A stretch of 64,000 nt of DNA from Clostridiales bacterium VE202-21 (GTDB lineage: Bacteria > Bacillota > Clostridia > Lachnospirales > Lachnospiraceae), in contig BAIF02000089.1 in NCBI GenBank assembly GCA_000509105.1, forward strand, positions 41,702 through 105,701. Direction: 5' to 3'. Shown in pieces: positions 44,702 to 54,333 of this stretch. The translations under genes and the position numbers were made by a program. The notes below the pieces were generated by a model. That model saw only the letters and a program-made list of their open reading frames with translations, searched no databases and was not told the DNA's origin. How positions within the stretch are numbered: position 1 is the first letter of the stretch; the number at the start of each line of letters is the position of its first letter.

Positions 44702-45895
44702 ATGAAGAAATTATTTAATAATCTGCCATTCCGGCTGCTGCTCGGAGTGGTGGCTGGTATCCTGATTGGCCAGATTGCCAATGAGGGATTTATGAATATT
44801 GTAGTCACTGTAAAATACATTCTCGGACAGTTGATCACATTCTGTGTTCCGCTGATTATCATCGGCTTTATTGCCCCATCCATTACGAAGCTGGGCAACA
44901 ATGCCTCCAGGATGCTGGGTGTGGCAATCGTTATCGCCTATGTGTCCTCCGTGCTGGCAGCGCTTCTTTCCATGCTGGCAGGTTACGGCCTGATCCCGCA
45001 CCTCTCCATCGTATCCGAGGTGGATGGGCTAAAAGAACTTCCCGGTGTAGTATTCCAGCTGGATATTCCGCAGATCATGCCGGTCATGAGCGCACTGGTA
45101 TTTTCCGTTATGATCGGACTTGCGGCTGCGTGGACAAAAGCAAAAGTGATTACACAAGTACTGGATGAATTCCAGAAAATCGTACTGGAGATCGTGACCA
45201 AAGTCGTGATTCCGGTACTTCCAATCTTTATCGCCTTTACATTCTGTGCATTGTCCTATGAAGGTACAATCACAAAACAGCTGCCGGTATTTATTAAAGT
45301 CGTACTGATCGTTATGGCAGGACACTATATCTGGCTGGCTGTGCTCTATGCAGCAGGCGGTGCTTATTCGAAGAGTAACCCGCTGGATGTCATCAAGAAT
45401 TATGGCCCGGCATATATTACCGCGGTCGGAACGATGTCTTCTGCAGCGACTCTGGCGGTTGCCCTGCGGTGTGCGAAAAAATCAGAGCCGCCTCTCAGAG
45501 AGGATATGGTTGATTTTGGGATCCCGCTGTTTGCAAATATCCATCTCTGCGGTTCTGTACTGACGGAAGTATTTTTTGTCATGACAGTATCCAAAATCCT
45601 CTACGGCAGCATTCCTTCACCGGGAACAATGATACTGTTCTGTGTGCTGCTGGGAATCTTTGCAATCGGGGCTCCCGGGGTTCCGGGCGGCACCGTAATG
45701 GCTTCACTGGGGCTGATTACCGGGGTGCTTGGATTTGATGAGACCGGAACCGCGCTGATGCTTACGATATTTGCCCTGCAGGACAGCTTTGGAACCGCAT
45801 GCAATGTGACCGGGGACGGTGCGCTGACCATGATCCTGACCGGCTATGCCAAGAAGCATAATATCGAAAAACAGGAAATCAGCATAGATTTATAA
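44702..45895 (+). CDS. Dicarboxylate/amino acid:cation symporter (DAACS)
   Basis: 397 residues with eight membrane segments and the two re-entrant loops of the Glt/SstT family: AVGTMSSAATLAVAL (first hairpin with the serine-rich motif), GAPGVPGGTVMASLG, and the substrate-binding CNVTGDGALTMI at the end. Members import glutamate, aspartate, serine/threonine or C4-dicarboxylates with Na+ or H+; the exact substrate is not clear. A strong terminator follows. Confidence 0.92.
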   Translation: MKKLFNNLPFRLLLGVVAGILIGQIANEGFMNIVVTVKYILGQLITFCVPLIIIGFIAPSITKLGNNASRMLGVAIVIAYVSSVLAALLSMLAGYGLIPHLSIVSEVDGLKELPGVVFQLDIPQIMPVMSALVFSVMIGLAAAWTKAKVITQVLDEFQKIVLEIVTKVVIPVLPIFIAFTFCALSYEGTITKQLPVFIKVVLIVMAGHYIWLAVLYAAGGAYSKSNPLDVIKNYGPAYITAVGTMSSAATLAVALRCAKKSEPPLREDMVDFGIPLFANIHLCGSVLTEVFFVMTVSKILYGSIPSPGTMILFCVLLGIFAIGAPGVPGGTVMASLGLITGVLGFDETGTALMLTIFALQDSFGTACNVTGDGALTMILTGYAKKHNIEKQEISIDL

Positions 45896-45902
45896 AATAT
45901 CT

Positions 45903-45957
45903 GGCTGTACAAACGTGCCTGGCAGTAAGGCAGCACGAGAGTACAGCCGTATTTTAT
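45903..45957 (+). terminator. Terminator of the DAACS gene
   Basis: GGCTGTAC pairs with GTACAGCC, with an inner CGTGC/GCACG stem, followed by GTATTTTATCTT. Confidence 0.75.
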
Positions 45958-46037
45958 CTTAGCAGGAAAGTCCGGCCATAGGAAATAAAAGACCGGTATA
46001 AAAAAAGAGGAAGGCAGCGATGCTGCAGAAGAGATAA

Positions 46038-47382
46038 ATGGGAAAGAATAAGACAAACGATATGACCACAGGAAACCCGGTAATGCTGGTAATCTGGTTT
46101 ATGATCCCGATGTGCCTGGGAAATATATTTCAGCAGTTTTATAATATTGCGGATTCGATTATAGCAGGGCAGTTCCTAGGGGTGAATGCCCTTGCCGCCA
46201 TTGGGAGCACAGGTTCACTCATGTTTATGGTGACCGGCTGGATCACCGGAATCAGCAGTGGTTTTTCTATTTTAGTGGCACAATGGTTTGGTGCCCGCAA
46301 ATACGACCGGATGCGGCATTATACAGCCATGTCGGTCTATCTGACATTTGTCATTATTGTAGTTATGACAGTGGGGCTTTTGGCAGCAAATGAGCCGATA
46401 CTCAGGCTCATGAATACACCGGAAGAACTGATGCCGGATGTGAAAGGCTATATGACAGTTATCTATGCAGGCCTGATCGTGACGGCCGCTTATAATTCTC
46501 TGGCTGCCGTGCTCAGGGCACTGGGGAATTCCAAATCACCGCTGTATTTTTTGATCATTTCCGCAGTGATTAATATCTTTCTGGATATTGTATTTATCAC
46601 CTGGTTTCACATGGGTGTAACAGGGTGCGGCTATGCAACAGTGATCGCGCAGGGAATCTCAGCGCTGCTGTGTTTTTTGTATATCAAAAAGAAATTTTTG
46701 ATTCTGCATCTGAAAAAAGAGGATTTCCATATTTCCTGGAACAGTATAAAAAAACTTCTGGCGCTGGGAACACCGATGGGCCTGCAGTTTTCCATCACCG
46801 GGATTGGAACGATCATTGTACAGGGTGCGGTTAACATTTACGGGGCAGTCTATATTGCAGGCTTTTCCGCCGGAGCCAAGATCCAGAACCTGATCGCATG
46901 TGTCTTTATAGCATTCGGCGCAACCATTGCAACCTATGTAGGGCAGAACTGGGGGGGAGGCAGGTTAGACAGGGTGAAAAAGGGCGTTTGGTATACACAG
47001 GCGATGATCTTAATCTGCAGCGCGGTACTGATGGTATTGATATTTTTTCTTTGGAAAATACATGGTGCTTATGTTTGTTTCCCCTGCGGAGAAAGGTGTA
47101 ATTGATGCTGCTGTGGTTTATTTCCTGGCGGTATTCTGGTGCTATCCGTTCCTTGGAAGCATCTTTTTGTACCGCAATGCACTGCAGGGAATGGGATACG
47201 GCCTGGTGCCTATGCTGGGCGGGGTGTTTGAACTGGCTGCGCGCGCCCTGGTTGTAGCAGCGGTTGCCGGAAAGACGAGCTTCTTCGGGGTCTGCCTTTC
47301 AGACCCGGCGGCCTGGCTTGCGGCACTAATCCCTTTGGTTCCGTATTATTTTTATAAAATAAATAAGGTGGAGAAATGGTAA
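46038..47382 (+). pseudogene. MATE family efflux transporter (second), one-base frameshift
   Basis: The first frame (46038-47105) covers about ten membrane segments with the MATE signature MCLGNIFQQFYNIADSIIAGQFLG. It loses the family sequence after IFFLWK. From 47062 the other frame continues correctly with MVLMFVSPAEKGVIDAAVVYF to the normal end at 47382. Removing one A from AAAA at 47055-47058 joins the halves into about 447 residues, a normal MATE length. Unlinked to marR here. Either a sequencing error or a fresh null mutation. Confidence 0.85.
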
Positions 47383-47442
47383 AGATTGTTATTATTCACG
47401 ACCATAGGCCGCGCATAGTAACTAAAGATTCTCCACTTTTTT
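47368..47442 (+). terminator. Terminator overlapping the MATE stop codon
   Basis: GTGGAGAA pairs with TTCTCCAC across a 53 nt loop, followed by TTTTTT. Confidence 0.6.
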
Positions 47443-47443
47443 G

Positions 47444-47472
47444 TTGAAATTTTATCTTTGGTTATATATAAT
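47444..47472 (+). promoter_or_regulatory. Promoter of the BMC shell pair
   Basis: TTGAAA, 17 bp, TATAAT: close to consensus and 53 bp before the first BMC gene, so these two genes are expressed as a unit of their own. Confidence 0.8.
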
Positions 47473-47524
47473 AAAAATATTGACAGAATAGAAAAAATAG
47501 TAGTTCTGCAGGCAGGAGGGAATT

Positions 47525-47824
47525 ATGGCCGGACAGTATGAAGGTATGGCAATAGGCGTATTCGAGCTCGACAGTGAGTGCGCATGTTTTGTAGCATTAG
47601 ATGCGGCAGCAAAAGCTGCGGATGTAAAGATCCAGGCAGTAGAGAGAAATCGTCTGGGAGCGGGTGCATGTGTAAAGATGAGAGGCAATGTCTCCAACGT
47701 CAATGCAGCCATGGAAGTTGCGCTCAGAGCAGCGGAACCAATCTCCAAGATTGTATCCCATACGATAATAGCAGCACCGTTAGCTGAGACTGAACCAGCA
47801 ATTACAATGACAATCAACAAGTAG
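47525..47824 (+). CDS. Bacterial microcompartment (BMC-domain) shell protein A
   Basis: 99 residues, one BMC domain: MAIGVFELDSECACFVALDAAAKAADV, GAGACVKMRGNVSNVNAAMEVALRAAEP. The layout fits hexamer-forming BMC-H proteins, with GAGACVKM in place of the usual GGKVT-type strand and three Cys. The C-terminal tail (LAETEPAITMTINK) differs from PduA. Normally such proteins tile the shell of propanediol, ethanolamine or glycyl-radical-enzyme compartments, but no enzyme or vertex gene is present here. GGAGGG precedes the ATG. Confidence 0.85.
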   Translation: MAGQYEGMAIGVFELDSECACFVALDAAAKAADVKIQAVERNRLGAGACVKMRGNVSNVNAAMEVALRAAEPISKIVSHTIIAAPLAETEPAITMTINK

Positions 47825-47841
47825 GGAAGAGGTATATTTTT

Positions 47842-48120
47842 ATGGCATATGGAGCATTCGGACTTGTAGAAGTCCTTGGGGAAGCAAACGCCGTACTGGT
47901 CACGGATCAGATGCTGAAAGCGGCAGAAGTAACCTATGAGACACAGGACACAAAATGCGGAGGACATGCCCTCATATTTATCAGTGGCAGTGTTTCTGCA
48001 GTAACTGCGGCAGTAGAGAGCGCAGCTGTAAATTCACCGTGTAAGATACTTAACTCAGCAGTAATATCCAATCCATCAGAGGAAATGATACATATTGTGG
48101 AGGAATTTAAGGCAAGATAG
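47842..48120 (+). CDS. Bacterial microcompartment (BMC-domain) shell protein B
   Basis: 92 residues, one BMC domain: MAYGAFGLVEVLGEANAVLVTDQMLKAAEV, KCGGHALIFISGSVSAVTAAVESAAV. The GGHALIFISG strand is the equivalent of the pore-proximal region in BMC-H proteins. It lies 17 bp after shell protein A and clearly differs from it, suggesting a mixed hexamer or two shell tiles. With its partner it forms an orphan set; the next element downstream is a long inverted repeat. Confidence 0.85.
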   Translation: MAYGAFGLVEVLGEANAVLVTDQMLKAAEVTYETQDTKCGGHALIFISGSVSAVTAAVESAAVNSPCKILNSAVISNPSEEMIHIVEEFKAR

Positions 48121-48149
48121 CCGAATGGGCCGAAGGAACGCAGGACAGA

Positions 48150-48380
48150 AGGGTGACAGGGGTGTTTCTGTGGGCATAAAGCGTGTGATTAGAAATTCTT
48201 ACAGAAAAACAGAAGAATCTTATGGCCAAATCTTGATTCACAAAATAAAGATTTGAGACGGCTGAGCCGAGAAAGCATCAAGCTTTTTCCGTAAATCTGT
48301 CTATAGTCATAAGATTCTTCTGTCTTGCTGTAAGAGTTTCTTCACAAAGGGTCCGTCCATAGAAACACTCCTGTCTCCCT
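48150..48380. repeat. Large imperfect inverted repeat after the BMC genes
   Basis: Outer arms 48150-48173 and 48357-48380 match at 21 of 24; inner arms 48192-48224 and 48308-48340 match at 30 of 33. It fills the 300 bp gap between the BMC pair and pdaA. No gene is seen here. Confidence 0.8.
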
Positions 48381-48420
48381 GTATCTTCCTGCTCCATGTT
48401 TCGATAGGCGGCCCATCTCC

Positions 48421-49251
48421 TTAAATTTCCGACAGTGGTTTAAATGTATACCCCATTTCCTCCCATTTTGTCAGCAGTTCATCGAGTATTTCGCCGTTTG
48501 TTTTTGAGGTACTGTGAAGCAGTACGATTGCACCGGGGTGGATCCTGCCAAGCAGTTTTTCGAAAGCCGTCTCTTTTGTGGGTTGGTCATTTTCATACCA
48601 GTCTACATAGGCCAGGCTCCAGAAAAAGGTTTTATACCCCATTTCTTTTGCCATCTTCAGGTTTGTTTCACTGTATTTTCCTTGCGGAGGACGATAGTAT
48701 TTCGTCATGTCCTGACCGGTAATTTTCTTATATTCCTCTTCAACATCTCCCAGTTCTTTTTGGAAGGCTTCCTGGGTTGATATCTGTGACATATCGGGAT
48801 GGTGATATGTATGGTTGCCCACCGTATGGCCCTCTTCCACCATCCTTTTAATCAGATCCGGATTGGACGATATGAAGGTGCCTACTACAAAGAATGTCGC
48901 AGGTACATTGTGTTTTTTCAGCGCATCTAGAATCGCAGGGGTGTTGCCATTTTCGAATCCCGCGTCAAAGGTCAGGTATATGACCTTTTCATCCGTATTT
49001 CCGGAATAGTATGCGTCAAATTGTTTCAGCTCTTCGGCGGTTGCATTAGCGACCGGCGGCTGGCCCTCGTCCTGGAAGCTTAATCCCCAGTTCCCTTCTG
49101 CGGAGGTGGCAACAGCCTGGGGGGCAAAATAATCCTGAGCCCTTCCGGCGGCGCGTCCGGCCAAAAATGCAACAGCAAGGAGCAGAGCGAGTCTGGCAGT
49201 GTTTTTTAGAAGAGCTTTCTTTTTCGTATCGGGTTTTAGATTGATTCTCAT
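48421..49251 (-). CDS. pdaA: PdaA-type polysaccharide deacetylase
   Basis: 276 residues: an N-terminal membrane anchor (about 17-33), then a NodB domain (about 90-265). Motif 1 is TFDAGFENG, the PdaA variant of TFDDG; motif 2 is GNHTYHHP with the two metal-binding His; motif 3 is YYRPPQGKYS; later IVLLHS carries the catalytic His. PdaA removes acetyl groups from muramic acid on the way to muramic delta-lactam in spore cortex. Together with sleC this points to a spore former. AGGAGATG precedes the start. Confidence 0.88.
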   Translation of the reverse strand: MRINLKPDTKKKALLKNTARLALLLAVAFLAGRAAGRAQDYFAPQAVATSAEGNWGLSFQDEGQPPVANATAEELKQFDAYYSGNTDEKVIYLTFDAGFENGNTPAILDALKKHNVPATFFVVGTFISSNPDLIKRMVEEGHTVGNHTYHHPDMSQISTQEAFQKELGDVEEEYKKITGQDMTKYYRPPQGKYSETNLKMAKEMGYKTFFWSLAYVDWYENDQPTKETAFEKLLGRIHPGAIVLLHSTSKTNGEILDELLTKWEEMGYTFKPLSEI

Positions 49252-49432
49252 TACATCTCCTGTATCTTATTTCCTATAGTATATGATGAAAATGCAGAAA
49301 TATTTTCATCATATGGCAAATCAGCGGAAGCTGCAGGGAGAAATCTTATTTTTTTGTGAGGTATAGAAATGGATTTTTCGGGGAAAGAGTGATAAAGTGA
49401 TAGAAGAAAATCTGAAACGTTAGGAGAAAAAG

Positions 49433-50224
49433 ATGGAAAGAGCAGCACTGTTTTTGGATATTGATGGCACCATACTGAGTGAGATTACGAAGGAGATCCC
49501 GCAGAGCGCGCTGGATGCCATGCGTGCGGCAAAGCGTGCGGGACACCTGCTTTTTATAAATACAGGGCGGACATTCTGCAGTATACCGCCGAAGATCAGC
49601 CAGTTTGAATTTGATGGATTCCTGTGTGGATGCGGGACATATCTCACTTATCATGACGAGGTTTTATTTTCCAGATCAATTCCCGAAAGGCGGGGAAGAG
49701 AGATTATTGATAAAATGATAGAATGCAGGCTGGATGGGATTATGGAGGGGACTCAGGACATATATCTGCCAAGCAGAATGTCGCGTTTTGACAGGCTGGA
49801 GAGCTCCAGACGATATTTTCAGAACGCCGGGCTGGGCCTGGAGGAGTATATTGAAAAGGGAAGCTTTGTGTATGACAAATTGTTTGTTTATGCGGATGAA
49901 CTCAGCGACAAAGACACTTTTTTCAAGTTTGTGGAGAAAGATATCGAGCCGATCAACCGGGGCGGCGATACTTATGAGTGCATTCAGAAGGGCTATTCTA
50001 AAGCAACCGCGTGTGAGTATATTTTGAAGAAGTTTGCAATAGAGACTGAGCAGGCATATGTATTTGGGGATAGCTCGAATGATTTATCAATGTTCGAATA
50101 TGCGGGGCATGCGATAGCTATGGGAGATCATGCAAAAGAACTTGACCCGTACACCGAATATGTAACGGCTAAGGTGGAGGAGGACGGGATAGCCCGTGCA
50201 TTCAGCCACTATGGCCTGATGTAA
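49433..50224 (+). CDS. Cof-type HAD family phosphatase
   Basis: 263 residues. Motif I LFLDIDGTIL (nucleophile and acid/base Asp), motif II FINTGRT, a C2B-type cap domain (about 80-180), Lys in YSKATACEYIL, and motif IV GDSSNDLSMFEYAGHAIAMGD. Cof-type enzymes dephosphorylate sugar phosphates, pyridoxal phosphate or nucleotides; the substrate cannot be assigned. The next gene, a 2-hydroxyacid dehydrogenase, starts 28 bp later on the same strand. Confidence 0.92.
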   Translation: MERAALFLDIDGTILSEITKEIPQSALDAMRAAKRAGHLLFINTGRTFCSIPPKISQFEFDGFLCGCGTYLTYHDEVLFSRSIPERRGREIIDKMIECRLDGIMEGTQDIYLPSRMSRFDRLESSRRYFQNAGLGLEEYIEKGSFVYDKLFVYADELSDKDTFFKFVEKDIEPINRGGDTYECIQKGYSKATACEYILKKFAIETEQAYVFGDSSNDLSMFEYAGHAIAMGDHAKELDPYTEYVTAKVEEDGIARAFSHYGLM

Positions 50225-50251
50225 AGTACGCTCTTGCAGGGAGGTTTTGTG

Positions 50252-51235
50252 ATGAAGATATTTGTTTATAATTACCGGGAGTTCGATGAGGCTGTATATT
50301 TTCAGAGATTTTCCAAAGAATACGGCGTGGAGCTGGGGATCTGTTATGATGACCCCTGCATGGAAAATGCCAGTCTTGCCAAGGGATATGAATATATCAG
50401 TATTATTACCACCAAGATGGATGCACAGCTAATCAAGCGTTTCCACGAGCTGGGGGTAAAGATGATATCAACCAGGACAATAGGGTATGACCATGTGGAT
50501 CTGGAGGCAGCGCAGAAATTTGGAATCAAAGTTAGCAATGTAACGTACTCGCCTGAGTGTGTGGCGGATTACACGGTCATGCTCATGCTTATGGCGATCC
50601 GTAAAATGAAACGGATCATGCAGAGAGCGGAGATCAATGATTTTTCCCTTCCGGGCATACAGGGACATGAGATGCACAATTTTACCGTGGGTGTGATAGG
50701 CACCGGAAAGATTGGGCAGGCCGTAATCCGCGATCTGAGTGGATTTGGATGCCAGATTTATGCTTATGACCTGTTTCCATCCCAAAAGGTCAAAGCATAT
50801 GCAGAATACGCGGAACTTGATACGATCTTTGAAACATGTGATATGATAACACTCCATATGCCCCTTGGGGATGACAATTACCATATGATCAACGCAGATG
50901 CCATTGCTAAAATGAAACAGGGGGTAGTCCTGATTAACACGGCCCGGGGTGGTCTGATCGATACAAAAGCGTTGCTGGACGGTCTGGAGTCAGAGAAGAT
51001 TGGTGCGGCTGCAATGGATGTGATTGAAGATGAATTTGGGATGTATTATTATGACCGAAAATCCGATATTATAAGTAAGAGGGAGTTATATATACTGCGG
51101 GGATTCCCTAATGTGATCGTAACACCTCACATGGCGTTTTATACGGATCAGGCAGTGAGTGATATGGTGAGACATTCCATAGAAAGCTGTTGTCTGAATG
51201 AGGCAGGGAAAGAAAATCCATGGGAAATTGCGTAA
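50252..51235 (+). CDS. D-lactate dehydrogenase-like D-2-hydroxyacid dehydrogenase
   Basis: 327 residues from the ATG at 50252 (AGGGAGG upstream); an ATG 18 bases earlier has no ribosome site. Catalytic Arg in NTARGG, NAD motif GVIGTGKIGQAV, Glu in VIEDEFG and the His in VTPHMAFYT are all present, with the STRTIGYDHVDLEAA substrate segment typical of D-LDH/VanH. It reduces pyruvate (or a related 2-keto acid) to the D-hydroxy acid, recycling NADH in fermentation. Confidence 0.93.
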   Translation: MKIFVYNYREFDEAVYFQRFSKEYGVELGICYDDPCMENASLAKGYEYISIITTKMDAQLIKRFHELGVKMISTRTIGYDHVDLEAAQKFGIKVSNVTYSPECVADYTVMLMLMAIRKMKRIMQRAEINDFSLPGIQGHEMHNFTVGVIGTGKIGQAVIRDLSGFGCQIYAYDLFPSQKVKAYAEYAELDTIFETCDMITLHMPLGDDNYHMINADAIAKMKQGVVLINTARGGLIDTKALLDGLESEKIGAAAMDVIEDEFGMYYYDRKSDIISKRELYILRGFPNVIVTPHMAFYTDQAVSDMVRHSIESCCLNEAGKENPWEIA

Positions 51236-51272
51236 AGGGGTCAGACCCCTCTGCAGAGGGGTCTGACCCTTT
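51234..51272. repeat. REP-like palindrome (long copy 1)
   Basis: A nearly perfect palindrome centred on CTGCAG with arms AAGGGGTCAGACCCCT/AGGGGTCTGACCCTT, at the end of the dehydrogenase gene and before the convergent aroE. Confidence 0.85.
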
Positions 51273-51284
51273 TGAACACCATTG

Positions 51285-52114
51285 TCAGAATTTTCTGGCT
51301 AATTCATCGTGTATCCGATTGCCCATATTATAATCCAGCTTTTTACCCAGCCAGATTTCTTCAGATCCGATTGCCTGGTCTACCAGCATCATGAGTCCGG
51401 TTACGATCTGCAGTCCTTCTTCTTTTGCAATTCTTAAAAATTCCGTAATCAAAGGATTATAGACAATGTCGGAGGCTGCTTTAAACTGCCGGATTACGGC
51501 TGCATCTACCGGACTTTCGCCAACGTGGGGATGCATGCCCAGGGGAGTGGTGTTGACCAGAATATCACCGGCAGGAACATTTGTCAGTTTACAGGTTTTA
51601 ATATAAGGAAAACGTTCTTGCAGATAATCGAGCGCTTTTTCGTTACGTGCTGCGACTGTAATTTTAGCGGCGCCATCCGTATGGAATCCATAGATCAGCC
51701 CCCGGGCCGCCCCGCCCGAACCGAGAATGACAATTTCTTTCCCAGCCAGTGTGATGCCGGCTTTGTGAACATGCTGACGGCCCCGATATAATCTGTATTG
51801 TAACCGTAAAATTTACCGTCTTTCATTAAAACAGTATTGACAGCGCCTATTTTTTCTGCATGTGGATCAAGGACATCCACGAGTTGATAAACGACTTCTT
51901 TATATGGCATTGTTACATTCATGCCCAGAATATGTTCGTCCCTCATTACTTCCAGTATACGGGGGACTTCGTTTTCGTTCATTTCATATTTTTTATACGT
52001 ACCGGAGATCTTCTGCTGCCGAAGCAGATCTTCGTGGATCTCAGGAGAAAGGCTGTGTCCAAGCTGGTTACCCAGTACACCAAAATGCAGAGGTTCCTTC
52101 TTTTCTGTATTCAT
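51285..52114 (-). pseudogene. aroE: Shikimate dehydrogenase, one-base frameshift
   Basis: The first frame (52114-51695) gives the N-terminal domain: FGVLGNQLGHSLSPEIHEDL (shikimate Ser-x-Ser), MNVTMPYKE with the catalytic Lys, AVNTVL and YNTDYIGA. It then leaves the family sequence after TKPASH. Another frame continues as AGITLAGKEIVILGSGGAARG (NADP loop), VNTTPLGMHP and ends at 51285. One missing base around 51755-51765 (AAAGCCGGC instead of AAGGCCGGC-type sequence) restores 276 residues. Third gene of an aroF-aroB-aroE operon; AGGAGTG precedes the start. Confidence 0.9.
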
Positions 52115-52116
52115 GG

Positions 52117-53172
52117 TTAAATCACTCCTGCTATTCCAAAAAAATCGAGATTGGTAGGGTAAATAAAGCTGTCACCAATAGCGTGTAAAAGAATTACATT
52201 TAGATGATTATCCAGATTCTTTTTGTCCAGCCTGACAGCATCCAGGAGTGCGGACACCGGAAGTCCGCATTCACAGGGGAGACCGTAGGTATCCAGCACC
52301 TGTTTGATTCGTTCTGCTTCGCCGGGGACAGTAAGCCCGGCCTTTTCGGAAATCTTTGTCATCTGGTACATGCCAATTGCAACGGCTTCACCATGGCTTT
52401 CGCGTTCATAGTGATAATACTGCTCGATCGTATGTGCCAGAGTATGGCCGAAATTCAGCAGCATCCGCTCACCAGTGTCAAACTGGTCGCCTTCCACAAC
52501 GATTCTTTTGATATCTACACAGCGGTATATGATTGAGGACAGCCTGTCTTTTAATCCATCAAACGAAGGAGTGGAACTTAAGGTTTCAAAGAGGCTGGCA
52601 TCCTTAATACAGCCATACTTGATCACTTCCCCCATGCCGTCAGTGATATACCGTTTGGGAAGGGTATCCAGCACGTCGGGATCTATCAGCACCAGCTTGG
52701 GATGAAAAAATGCACCTGCCAGATTCTTTCCCTGTGGAAGATCAACCGCTACCTTTCCCCCCACGGAGGAGTCTACCTGAGCCAGAAGAGAGGTTGGTAT
52801 CTGAACCAGCTTCACACCGCGCAGATAACTTGCGGCAGCAAAACCGGCCAGATCACCTATGACACCGCCCCCCAGTGCAATGACGAGATCACTGCGGGTA
52901 ATGTTACTTTCCAGCATAGCGGCATAAATCCGGGGGAGAGACTGAAAACTCTTCGTCAGCTCCCCGTGTGGAAGTACGAGGCTGTGGCATTCATAGGACG
53001 GAAGTGCCTTTACCAGTTTCTGGCCGTAAATAGGAAAAACATGATCATCAGAAATAATCATAATGCGTTTTCCATGAAAGACTTGTGCTACAAAAGTTTC
53101 TGCATTTGCTAGAATTCCGGATTCTATATAGATTGGATAGCTGTTTTCACCTAAGTTTACTGTTAATTCCAC
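52117..53172 (-). CDS. aroB: 3-Dehydroquinate synthase
   Basis: 351 residues starting with GTG at 53172 (AAAGGAG upstream). Conserved parts: LPHGELTKS, the NAD/active-site GGGVIGDLAGFAAASYLRG, PTSLLAQVDSSVGGKV, the metal Glu in MGEVIKYG and the His pair in NFGHTLAHTIEQ and SHGEAVAIGM. It converts DAHP to 3-dehydroquinate, the second step of the shikimate pathway. It sits between frameshifted aroF and aroE in the same orientation, with a REP palindrome between aroF and aroB. Confidence 0.97.
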   Translation of the reverse strand: MELTVNLGENSYPIYIESGILANAETFVAQVFHGKRIMIISDDHVFPIYGQKLVKALPSYECHSLVLPHGELTKSFQSLPRIYAAMLESNITRSDLVIALGGGVIGDLAGFAAASYLRGVKLVQIPTSLLAQVDSSVGGKVAVDLPQGKNLAGAFFHPKLVLIDPDVLDTLPKRYITDGMGEVIKYGCIKDASLFETLSSTPSFDGLKDRLSSIIYRCVDIKRIVVEGDQFDTGERMLLNFGHTLAHTIEQYYHYERESHGEAVAIGMYQMTKISEKAGLTVPGEAERIKQVLDTYGLPCECGLPVSALLDAVRLDKKNLDNHLNVILLHAIGDSFIYPTNLDFFGIAGVI

Positions 53173-53201
53173 GAGATTTCTCCTTTTTAGACAAAATGGT
53201 A

Positions 53202-53247
53202 CGCAAGGGGGTCAGACCCCTCTGCAGAGGGGTCTGACCCCCTTGCG
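53202..53247. repeat. REP-like palindrome (long copy 2), perfect 46 bp
   Basis: A perfect 46 bp palindrome, CGCAAGGGGGTCAGACCCCT on each side of CTGCAG. Its central 32 bp are identical to the copy at 51234. It lies within the aroF-aroB-aroE operon, so its RNA would form a very stable hairpin. Confidence 0.9.
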
Positions 53248-53250
53248 CTC

Positions 53251-54263
53251 CTATACTTCTTTTCCGACTACCAGAGCTATTTCTTTAATTTGTTTTAACA
53301 AATCGTTATATTTTTTCGGTTTCAGTGACTGAGCCCCGTCACATAAAGCGGATTCGGGATCGTTATGAACCTCGATCATTAGTCCGTCAGCACCCGCAGC
53401 AACAGACGCTTTTGCCATTGGCTCTACCAGCCACCATTTTCCGCCTGCATGGCTCGGGTCTACGATGACAGGCAGATGTGTTTTTTTCTTCAGAACAGGT
53501 ATACTCTGAAGATCGAGCGTATTTCTTGTGAATGTCTCAAAGGTTCGGATTCCACGTTCGCAGAGAATAACGTTCTCGTTACCGGATGCCATAATGTATT
53601 CGGCGGACATGATCCATTCCTCGTATGTTGCATTGAGGCCCCGCTTTAGAAGGATGGGGCGGTCCAGCTGTCCGAGCTGCTTGAGCAGATCGAAATTCTG
53701 CATATTTCTGGCGCCGATTTGGATTAAATCTACTTTCTCGTTGAAAATCTCCAGGTATTCAGGGGACATTAATTCCGTTACAATAGGAAGCCCTGTTTCT
53801 TTCTTGACCTCACAGAGGATATCCAGGCCCTCCATGCCGAGTCCCTGGAAAGAATATGGACTTGTACGGGGCTTAAATGCACCGCCGCGCAGCAGGTTGG
53901 CACCGGAGGCCTTTGCGGATTTGGCTATGTCCATCACCTGAGCAAAAGATTCTACGGAGCAGGGGCCGGCTATAAGGCTAGGTGGTTCCCGCCGATCTTC
54001 ACGCCGGAGACATCAATGATGGAATCCTCCGGGTGGAATGCCCGGTTTGCAAGTTTGTAAGGTTCCTGGACATGCATGACTTTATCCACGCAGTCATCGA
54101 CTTCAAATAATTTGGGATCAATCGCTGTAGTATCCCCAATACAGCCAATGATCGTCATTTCCTGTCCTCTGACAATGTGGGTATCCAGTCCGCGCTTTTT
54201 AACAAGGCCTTCCACCCGGTCGATATTACCTTCCGATGTGTGTGGTTTTAATACAATAATCAT
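53251..54263 (-). pseudogene. aroF: 3-Deoxy-7-phosphoheptulonate (DAHP) synthase, one-base frameshift
   Basis: Type I-beta DAHP synthase with an N-terminal ferredoxin-like (ACT-like) domain (MIIVLKPHTS to IIGCIGDT). The first frame stops after KIGGNHLAL at 53970. The second frame continues with [55 protein letters not shown] and PSHAGGKW, to 53251. One missing base in TATAAGG near 53971-53975 joins them into 337 residues, the normal size. It makes DAHP from PEP and erythrose-4-phosphate, first step of the shikimate pathway. Start at 54263 follows GGGAGG. Confidence 0.92.
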
Positions 54264-54333
54264 TCTATTACCTCCCATTTACAATGACTTCGCACTGTAA
54301 AATTTTAACTGTTTAAAGTGTGAAAACATAAGT

